NCBI GenBank assembly: GCA_030642565.1
Contig: DAOWNM010000150.1
Coordinates: forward strand, 1-6,798
Direction: 5' to 3'
Length of the DNA: 6,798 bases
From: Bacteroidota bacterium
GTDB taxonomy: Bacteria; Bacteroidota; Bacteroidia; Bacteroidales; GCA-2748055
A program made the position numbers and the translations under genes. How positions within the stretch are numbered: position 1 is the first letter of the stretch; each line of letters begins with the position of its first letter. Shown in pieces: positions 1-5,568 of this stretch. The notes beneath the pieces are model-generated. The model was not told the origin of the DNA, did no database searches, and saw only the letters and a program-made list of their open reading frames with translations.

Positions 1-493
1 CGCCCTGGAGCAAGCCGATTTTCACTCCACTGATATCTACAAGCTTTTTGCCTCTGTATCGACCCATGGCAGTGGTATCCGGAACAATGGTGGCGGTTAC
101 TATAACCACAACCTCTACTGGAAATTCATGTCGCCCGAAGGGGGTGGTGAACCGGAAGGAAAACTGGCGGAAGCCATTGTAGCCGATTTCGGTTCCTTTA
201 CGCAGTTTAAAGAGCTTTTTTCGGCCACTGCGACCAGCCATTTTGGCTCAGGATGGGGCTGGTTGTTGCTCAATGCCGATAGCAAACTGCAGGTGACCTC
301 CCTGCCCAACCAGGACAATCCCCTGATGGATGTTTCACCGGTTCGCGGCACCCCCCTGCTGAACATCGATGTATGGGAGCATGCTTACTACCTCCATTAT
401 CAGAACATGCGAGGCAGCTACGTTGAGGCATACTGGAACGTCATCGACTGGAAATTTGTGGAGGCACTCTACGAGGAGGCACTGAATTCCTGA
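1..493 (+). CDS. sodA: Superoxide dismutase, Mn/Fe family, 5'-truncated by window edge
   Basis: Converts superoxide to hydrogen peroxide and oxygen. The frame is open from base 2 to the TGA at 491-493, giving the last 163 residues; the N-terminal helical part with the first metal-binding His lies outside the window. Visible ligands are His36 of the fragment (in NHNLYW), Asp123 and His127 (in DVWEHAYY), together with the family core GSGWGWL. The Gly-rich NNGGG before NHNLYW and the Gln104 in NQDNPL are the Mn-type arrangement; Fe-type enzymes usually carry the active-site Gln near the NH motif instead. Bacteroides enzymes of this type can be cambialistic, so metal use cannot be settled from sequence alone. 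No signal peptide can be judged because the N-terminus is missing. It is followed by a hairpin and a 209-nt spacer, so it appears transcriptionally separate from the gene downstream. The family assignment is very secure; the symbol sodA (versus sodB) rests on the Mn-type residues. Confidence 0.95.
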   Translation, partial: ALEQADFHSTDIYKLFASVSTHGSGIRNNGGGYYNHNLYWKFMSPEGGGEPEGKLAEAIVADFGSFTQFKELFSATATSHFGSGWGWLLLNADSKLQVTSLPNQDNPLMDVSPVRGTPLLNIDVWEHAYYLHYQNMRGSYVEAYWNVIDWKFVEALYEEALNS

Positions 494-518
494 TTTTTAT
501 CATGCTTTTTTGGTTTCA

Positions 519-543
519 ACCCTGCAGCTTCACGCTGCAGGGT
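519..543 (+). terminator. GC-rich perfect hairpin after the superoxide dismutase gene, possible terminator
   Basis: A perfect 10-bp inverted repeat (ACCCTGCAGC / GCTGCAGGGT) encloses a 5-nt loop TTCAC, starting 26 nt after the sod stop codon. Position and stem strength fit a transcription terminator or an mRNA 3'-end stabiliser. The T-tract expected after the stem is missing: the only T-run (506-511) lies before the stem, and the opposite strand has no following T-run either. It is therefore not a canonical intrinsic terminator. Confidence 0.45.
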
Positions 544-702
544 CATGCCAACAAACCTGCTGTTAATCATACGTTCCGGGGTTGTTAAATCCCCGCAGAA
601 ATTCCAATTTTACGTGATCATAATGAGGGTGTCCTTCCTGATAGGTAGTGATATTCCATTGAAAAAGAATAGTATTAATATCAACTAAAAACATACAGTA
701 CT
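544..702 (+). promoter_or_regulatory. Leader/promoter region of the glutamate dehydrogenase gene
   Basis: This AT-rich stretch between the sod hairpin and the gdhA start must carry the gdhA promoter if the hairpin ends upstream transcription. I see no clear Bacteroidota -7 box (TAnnTTTG); a TTG at 659-661 is a weak candidate for the -33 element. A 7-bp inverted repeat, TGATATT (649-655) and AATATCA (677-683) separated by 21 nt, could be an operator or chance in AT-rich DNA. There is no recognisable Shine-Dalgarno sequence before the ATG at 703, which is normal for this phylum. Confidence 0.3.
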
Positions 703-2040
703 ATGAACGTAGATACCGTCATGAATGACCTGGTCAAGAGGCACCCGGGTGAAGTGGAATACCATCAGGCCGTTCGCGAGGTCCTTGAATCGATTGAAGA
801 AGTATATAATGAGAATCCCCATTTCCGTTCGGCCAATATTGTGGACCGGATCATTGAGCCCGATCGCGTCATGGTATTCAAGGTACCCTGGGCCGACGAC
901 CAGGGAACGGTCCATGTGAACCTGGGTTACCGGATACAGTATAACAACGCCATTGGTCCATATAAAGGTGGACTTCGGTTTCACCCCAGTGTGAACCTGA
1001 GTATCCTGAAATTTCTTGGTTTTGAACAGATCTTCAAGAACAGCCTCACCTCCCTTCCCATGGGCGGTGCCAAGGGCGGTTCCGATTTTGATCCCAAAGG
1101 GAAATCCAACGCGGAGATTATGCGTTTCTGCCAGGGATTTATGATGGAGCTCTGGAACAATATTGGTCCCGATACCGATGTGCCGGCCGGCGACATTGGT
1201 GTGGGCGGTCGTGAGATCGGTTACCTCTATGGTATGTACCGAAAGCTGGCCAGGGAGAATACCGGGGTGCTCACCGGTAAGGGAATCAACTGGGGCGGAT
1301 CGCTGGTCAGGCCCGAGGCCACCGGTTTTGGTTGTGTCTATTTTGCCAAGGAGATGCTGGCCACCAAAGGTGATTCTTTCGAAGGGAAGCGTGTGGCGAT
1401 CTCCGGCTTCGGGAACGTGGCCTGGGGAGCGGTACAGAAGGTGACCGAACTGGGCGGCAAGGTGGTGACCCTTTCTGGTCCCGACGGCTATATCTACGAT
1501 CCGGAAGGTGTTTCGGCCGGGAAGATTGAATATATGCTGGAGCTGCGGGCCTCCAACGAAGATATTGTGGCGCCCTATGCACTTGAGTTCGATAGTGCAC
1601 AGTTTGTACAGGGCAAACGTCCCTGGGAGGTGAAGGTCGATATCGCCCTTCCCTGTGCCACGCAGAATGAACTGGATGGTTCGGATGCAGAGCACCTCAT
1701 AGCCAACGGATGCATCTGTGTCTGTGAGGGAGCCAATATGCCGTGTACACCCGAGGCCATTGAGAAGCTGCAGGAGAAGCAGGTCCTTTATGCACCGGGA
1801 AAGGCAGCCAATGCAGGTGGTGTAGCCACTTCAGGACTGGAGATGGCACAGAACTCCATGAAGATCAACTGGAGCCGCACCGAGGTGGACGGCCGTCTGC
1901 ACCATATCATGACCAATATCCATGAGAACTGTGTGAAGTATGGCACCAATGCCGATGGATATGTGGACTATGTAAAGGGTGCCAACATTGCAGGCTTTCT
2001 GAAGGTGGCCGATGCCATGGTGGACCAGGGGCTGTTGTAG
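703..2040 (+). CDS. gdhA: NADP-type glutamate dehydrogenase
   Basis: Catalyses reductive amination of 2-oxoglutarate with ammonium to L-glutamate (and the reverse) in the cytoplasm. At 445 residues it has the size of the small hexameric GdhA class. Substrate-site motifs appear in the family order: KGGLRFHPSV (Lys88), FKNSLT (Lys112), PMGGAKGGSDFDP with the catalytic Lys124, and PAGDIGVGGREIGY with the proton-handling Asp164. The C-terminal Rossmann domain carries VAISGFGNVA (231-240). Its second strand ends in a small, uncharged LSGPDG stretch rather than an acidic residue, which fits NADP(H) preference. The N-terminus from the ATG at 703 aligns well from memory with E. coli GdhA (..HQAVREVLESI.. 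resembles ..AQAVREVM..), so this start is preferred over the in-frame ATG at 721. The gene is monocistronic by layout: a spacer lies upstream and a strong terminator directly downstream. The long open frame on the opposite strand here is a codon-bias shadow. Confidence 0.97.
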   Translation: MNVDTVMNDLVKRHPGEVEYHQAVREVLESIEEVYNENPHFRSANIVDRIIEPDRVMVFKVPWADDQGTVHVNLGYRIQYNNAIGPYKGGLRFHPSVNLSILKFLGFEQIFKNSLTSLPMGGAKGGSDFDPKGKSNAEIMRFCQGFMMELWNNIGPDTDVPAGDIGVGGREIGYLYGMYRKLARENTGVLTGKGINWGGSLVRPEATGFGCVYFAKEMLATKGDSFEGKRVAISGFGNVAWGAVQKVTELGGKVVTLSGPDGYIYDPEGVSAGKIEYMLELRASNEDIVAPYALEFDSAQFVQGKRPWEVKVDIALPCATQNELDGSDAEHLIANGCICVCEGANMPCTPEAIEKLQEKQVLYAPGKAANAGGVATSGLEMAQNSMKINWSRTEVDGRLHHIMTNIHENCVKYGTNADGYVDYVKGANIAGFLKVADAMVDQGLL

Positions 2041-2100
2041 TCGAAAGATTCATCAAGGAATTTGGTTCATTCGTCCCTTGTTTACCCTCTTTTTCCCATG

Positions 2101-2133
2101 AAAAAGGCCGTAGTTTTCTGCGGCCTCTTTTTT
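2101..2133 (+). terminator. Intrinsic (Rho-independent) terminator of gdhA
   Basis: The stem AGGCCGTAG (2105-2113) pairs with CTGCGGCCT (2118-2126) over 9 bp including one G-T wobble, closing a TTTT loop. It is followed by C and a run of six T (2128-2133). An A-run (2101-2105) precedes the stem, so weak termination in the opposite direction is also possible. It lies 60 nt after the gdhA stop and separates gdhA from the downstream carrier-protein operon. Confidence 0.92.
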
Positions 2134-2300
2134 GTATGATCATAACCCTTTCTTCTCAATATAATTCCTGTTTTGGTCAAAACGATGTAACCTGACATGA
2201 AGTTATGCGTATTTTAATACAGTAGTATTATTACATTTTGAAAATTAGGAAAAAGCTAAATATCAATTACTTAGAATTCAATTAAAACTTAAAAGAGAAG
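2134..2300 (+). promoter_or_regulatory. AT-rich promoter/leader region of the carrier-protein/amidotransferase operon
   Basis: Because a strong terminator closes gdhA just upstream, the operon starting at 2301 needs its own promoter here. The best -7-like candidate is TACATTTTG (2232-2240), close to the Bacteroidota TAnnTTTG but with one extra base. No convincing TTG -33 element sits 19-21 nt upstream, so this is a tentative call. Three alternating half-sites, GTATT (2209-2213), AATAC (2216-2220) and GTATT (2225-2229), precede it and could bind a regulator. A purine stretch AAAAGAGAAG (2291-2300) directly abuts the ATG at 2301, too close for a standard Shine-Dalgarno site. Confidence 0.3.
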
Positions 2301-2552
2301 ATGGATACAGTAAAAAATGAATTGTTTGCCTACGTGAAGGAGAATACTTTTAAAGAGACTGACACCCTTCAATCTGATACAAAAATATTTGTAGAGGGCA
2401 TATTTGACTCCATGGGATTTGCGCTCTTGCTCGATTTCCTTGAGACAAAATTCCAGATCCAGGCCGAGGACAGTGACCTGGTGGAGGAGAATTTCGAGTC
2501 GATCGATGCCATTGCAGAGTTTATTCAGAAGAAGAATCCAGCACTGGTTTAG
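2301..2552 (+). CDS. Acyl carrier protein (phosphopantetheine-binding), specialised pathway type
   Basis: An 83-residue acidic protein with the size and fold signature of acyl/peptidyl carrier proteins. The motif FDSMGF supplies Ser37 as the 4'-phosphopantetheine attachment site; DSM replaces the DSL of fatty-acid AcpP. The C-terminal ENFESIDAIAEFI is the typical helix III-IV region of free-standing carrier proteins paired with dedicated adenylate ligases (the DltC-like and small-molecule or sugar-acylation types). Its expected role is to hold an activated acyl or aminoacyl group as a thioester. It is first in a tight operon, 20 nt before the asparagine synthetase-like gene and in the same operon as an AMP-forming ligase (5569 on) that is the likely loading enzyme. 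It is unlikely to be the housekeeping AcpP, which normally sits beside fabF. Carrier-protein identity is secure; the cargo is unknown. Confidence 0.9.
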   Translation: MDTVKNELFAYVKENTFKETDTLQSDTKIFVEGIFDSMGFALLLDFLETKFQIQAEDSDLVEENFESIDAIAEFIQKKNPALV

Positions 2553-2572
2553 TTTTCGCCTAACGGTACCTT

Positions 2573-4570
2573 ATGTGCGGTATTTCAGGCATATATAATC
2601 CAGGGACACCTCTGGTCAGTCCCGATGCAGTCAGGAACATGCTGAAGCAGATTCAGTATCGCGGACCTGACGAGTCGGGGATATATATAGGTGAGGGCGT
2701 GGGACTGGGAAGCGTCCGGCTGAGTATCATTGACCTGGCTCAGGGTCAGCAACCCATGTGCGATGAAGCGGAGGAGTTGTGGATTGTCTTCAATGGCGAG
2801 ATCTTTAACTACATTGAACTCAGGGATGAGCTGATCGGTCTGGGTTACCGTTTCAGAACAGGGAGTGATACAGAGGTATTGTTGCTCCTTTTTAAACATT
2901 ACCGTGAAAAGTGCCTGGAGAAGCTGAACGGACAGTTTGCATTTGCCATCTGGGATACCCGCAGGAAAGAGCTTTTTCTGGGACGTGACAGGGTGGGCAT
3001 CAGGCCGCTTTTTTATTACAGGGAGAGAGATGCCTTTGTGTTTGGCTCCGAAATCAAATGTCTGATGGAGTCGGGCCATGTGAAGGCGGAACCTGATCCG
3101 GAATCGCTGAACCGTGTATTCACCTTCTGGACCATCCCGTCGCCGGGAACCATGTTCAAAGGGGTAAAGGAGTTACCACCGGGTCACTATATGGTGGTCA
3201 GGGAGCATGATATAGAGATCAAGTCCTACTGGGAACTGAGGTTCCAGGGGGATCCCGGAGCGGCCGGAACACGCAGTCTCTCCGACTCCATGGAGGAGTT
3301 TGAGTCGCTTATTGCCGATTCGGTCAGACTCAGGCTCAGAGCGGATGTTCAGGTGGCCGCCTATCTAAGCGGGGGTATCGATTCCAGTGCCACTACCTGG
3401 TTGATCAAACAGATTGAACCCGGTGTATTAAACACCTTCTCCATCGGTTTTGAATCGGCCGAATTTGATGAGACCGCCTTTCAGCAAAGCGTCTCTTCGC
3501 AGTTGGAAACCACACACCACTCCATCACCTGCAGGGACAGGGATATTGCTGATAACTTTGCAAAGGTGTTGTGGCATACCGAGATCCCCATACTTCGTAC
3601 GGGTGCTGTACCCATGTTCCTCTTGTCGGGACTGGTCAACGATAACGGGATCAAGGTTGTGATTACAGGAGAGGGAGCAGATGAGTTCCTGGGAGGATAC
3701 AATATATTTAAGGAGGCTATTATACGGGAGTTCTGGTCGAGAGAACCCTCTTCGAAGATCAGGCCGCTGCTGTTGCAAAAACTCTATCCTTACCTGGCGC
3801 AGTTTCAAGGCAGGAACAGCTCTCTGTTAAAAATGTTTTTCGGGTATCGTCTGCAGGAGACCGGTTCGCCTGTATATTCCCACCTGATCCGATGGAACAA
3901 CTCAAAACATATCAAAGAGCATATCAGGAACGATTTCCTGGATGGTGCTGCACCCGATCCGGTGGAGTCATTTGTCTCCACGCTTCCTGAAGGGTTCGGT
4001 GACCTTGATCTGCTTAGCAGGGCGCAGTGGCTCGAATCGACACTCTTTATGTCGGGGTACCTGCTGTCGTCTCAGGGCGACCGCATGGGCATGGCACATT
4101 CGGTAGAGGGGCGTTACCCCTTCCTGGACCACAGGGTGATAGAGTTCTGCTCCAGGCTTCCATGGAACCATAAGATCAGGGGACTGAATGAGAAGTACCT
4201 GATGAAAAAGCTGATGAACGGCCGACTGCCCGACCAGGTGGTACACCGTCCCAAGCAGGCATACCGTGCTCCTGTGGCGTCCAGTCTGACCTCTGCAAAG
4301 GCCCCGGAATATCTGCGGGAGGCGCTTTCACCGGAGATGCTCAGCAAGTTTGGTATTTTTAATACCGGGTCGGTCGAAAAGCTGCTGGGGAAAATGGCAG
4401 AGGGAAAGAGGGTTACTGAAAATGAGAATATGGCGGTGGCCGGTATCCTCTCCACACAGATCCTGATGGATATGTTTGCCTCAGGGAACAACCCTTATCG
4501 TGAGACTGAAATGCGGGTGAAATGTCCCGTTACATATGATAAATCTTTAAATAATCACAATAATGAGTAA
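2573..4570 (+). CDS. Glutamine-dependent amidotransferase of the asparagine synthetase (AsnB) family
   Basis: A 665-residue two-domain enzyme. The N-terminal class II (Ntn) glutaminase domain, about residues 2-215, starts MCGISGIYN: Cys2 becomes the catalytic N-terminal nucleophile after Met removal, which fixes the start codon. Glutamine-site residues Arg49 (VRLSIID), Asn74 (FNGEIFNY) and Asp99 (GSDTEVL) are all present, so glutaminase activity should be intact. The synthetase domain has the ATP-pyrophosphatase loop LSGGIDSS (265-272), TGEGADEFLGGY (365-376) and GDRMGMAHSVEGRYPFLD (502-519). The family chemistry is adenylation of a carboxylate and attack by ammonia channelled from the glutaminase domain. 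Relatives in surface-polysaccharide loci (for example WbpS, WbtH) are assigned to uronic acid amidation, so asparagine is not necessarily the product. Its place between a carrier protein gene (20 nt upstream) and an NAD synthetase-like gene (8-nt overlap) argues for a specialised substrate. It is somewhat longer than typical AsnB, with an Asn-rich tail that includes the overlap. Family certain; substrate unknown. Confidence 0.93.
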   Translation: MCGISGIYNPGTPLVSPDAVRNMLKQIQYRGPDESGIYIGEGVGLGSVRLSIIDLAQGQQPMCDEAEELWIVFNGEIFNYIELRDELIGLGYRFRTGSDTEVLLLLFKHYREKCLEKLNGQFAFAIWDTRRKELFLGRDRVGIRPLFYYRERDAFVFGSEIKCLMESGHVKAEPDPESLNRVFTFWTIPSPGTMFKGVKELPPGHYMVVREHDIEIKSYWELRFQGDPGAAGTRSLSDSMEEFESLIADSVRLRLRADVQVAAYLSGGIDSSATTWLIKQIEPGVLNTFSIGFESAEFDETAFQQSVSSQLETTHHSITCRDRDIADNFAKVLWHTEIPILRTGAVPMFLLSGLVNDNGIKVVITGEGADEFLGGYNIFKEAIIREFWSREPSSKIRPLLLQKLYPYLAQFQGRNSSLLKMFFGYRLQETGSPVYSHLIRWNNSKHIKEHIRNDFLDGAAPDPVESFVSTLPEGFGDLDLLSRAQWLESTLFMSGYLLSSQGDRMGMAHSVEGRYPFLDHRVIEFCSRLPWNHKIRGLNEKYLMKKLMNGRLPDQVVHRPKQAYRAPVASSLTSAKAPEYLREALSPEMLSKFGIFNTGSVEKLLGKMAEGKRVTENENMAVAGILSTQILMDMFASGNNPYRETEMRVKCPVTYDKSLNNHNNE

Positions 4571-5552
4571 ACCCGAATTTAGTCGCGATATCCTGAAGAT
4601 CCAGGATATGGAGACACTTGTAGATCAACTAACCACCAGAATACGTGAAGATATCACGATCCGTCACAAAAGGTACGGGGCTGTAATCGGACTGAGTGGA
4701 GGAATTGACTCGTCGGTTTGTATGGCACTTACGGCCAAGGCCATTGGACCTGATAAAATGTTGGGTGTGATGATGCCCGAAAAGGACTCCAGTCCCGATA
4801 GTGAAGAGTTGGCCAGGGAGCTGGCCGGTAAGTTTGGGGTGAAGGTGATCAAGGAGGTGATTACCGGTGCACTGGATGGATTTGGGTGTTATACACGACG
4901 TGACCAGGCAGTGAAGGAGGTGGTACAGGAGTACGATCCGGCCACTCACAAGATGAAAATCGGGATCAAACATGAAGGAAAGGGATCCAAACTGCCGCCG
5001 CTGTTCCACCTGACCGTGGTCAACCCGGATGGCTCGGAAATTGTAAAGCGTCTGCCATCGTTGCAGATGAGAACCATTATCGCTGCATCAAACTTTAAAC
5101 AGCGATCACGGATGTCGTTGGTCTATTATCATGCCGAGCAGTTGCACTATGCTGTGATTGGCACGCCCAACAAACATGAGGTGGACCAGGGTTTCTTTGT
5201 GAAGTTTGGAGATGGAGGTGGCGATCTCTTCCCCATTGGACGGCTCTATAAAACCCAGGTATACCAGATTGCTGAATATCTTGGTGTTTCCCAGGAGATC
5301 ATCGACCGCACACCCACCACCGATACCTACAGTGCCGAACAGACACAGGAGGAGTTCTTTTACGAGTTCCCCCACGATGTGATGGACCTGCTGTGGTATG
5401 CCTACGAAAACGGGTATGATCCTGCAGAGGTGGGCCAGGTAATGGGTATGACCGCCGACGAGATTGAACGTAACTACAGGAATTTCGAGCGAAGAAGTGA
5501 AACCACAGAGTATCTGAGGACACCACCAATCAACGACTATATTTTTATTTGA
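4563..5552 (+). CDS. NAD synthetase-like (NadE family) ATP pyrophosphatase / amide synthase
   Basis: A 329-residue N-type ATP pyrophosphatase of the NadE family, which adenylates a carboxylate and transfers ammonia to it. The P-loop is GLSGGIDSS (43-51). Further family motifs are NFKQRSRM (177-184), GTPNKHE (200-206), KFGDGGGDLFPI (214-225) and PTTDTYSAEQTQEE (251-264). It lacks the N-terminal nitrilase-type glutaminase domain of long NadE proteins, so it would use free or channelled ammonia. It is longer than the usual ammonia-dependent NadE (about 275 residues). An extra charged, variable block at roughly 110-170 lies between the P-loop half and the NFKQRSRM motif, and the segment after QTQEE reads FFYEFPHDVMD where NadE usually has a DELG-type sequence. 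The start at 4563 overlaps the upstream stop by 8 nt, suggesting translational coupling. True NAD synthesis is possible, but the operon context and the divergent block favour a paralogue acting on another acid. Family secure; substrate inferred only as unknown. Confidence 0.88.
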   Translation: MSKPEFSRDILKIQDMETLVDQLTTRIREDITIRHKRYGAVIGLSGGIDSSVCMALTAKAIGPDKMLGVMMPEKDSSPDSEELARELAGKFGVKVIKEVITGALDGFGCYTRRDQAVKEVVQEYDPATHKMKIGIKHEGKGSKLPPLFHLTVVNPDGSEIVKRLPSLQMRTIIAASNFKQRSRMSLVYYHAEQLHYAVIGTPNKHEVDQGFFVKFGDGGGDLFPIGRLYKTQVYQIAEYLGVSQEIIDRTPTTDTYSAEQTQEEFFYEFPHDVMDLLWYAYENGYDPAEVGQVMGMTADEIERNYRNFERRSETTEYLRTPPINDYIFI

Positions 5553-5568
5553 TCAATAACTTGCACAC

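Noticed and set aside
491..511. Small hairpin TGAT-TTTT-ATCA followed shortly by six T, as a sod terminator
   Set aside because: The stem is only 4 AT-rich base pairs and uses the stop codon itself, too weak for an intrinsic terminator; the GC-rich hairpin at 519-543 is a better candidate.
685..1695. A 336-codon open frame on the minus strand opposite gdhA
   Set aside because: Its translation shows no recognisable family motifs and it lies wholly against the highly conserved gdhA coding frame. Long antisense frames of this kind arise from codon bias in GC-richer conserved genes.
703..2300. gdhA as part of the downstream amidotransferase operon, linked through glutamate supply
   Set aside because: A strong intrinsic terminator at 2105-2133 and a 260-nt gap separate them, and gdhA is a general housekeeping gene, so adjacency alone does not support a pathway link.
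2585..3079. A 164-codon minus-strand open frame opposite the glutaminase domain
   Set aside because: The + strand carries the intact class II glutaminase with all its key residues; the minus translation has no family features.
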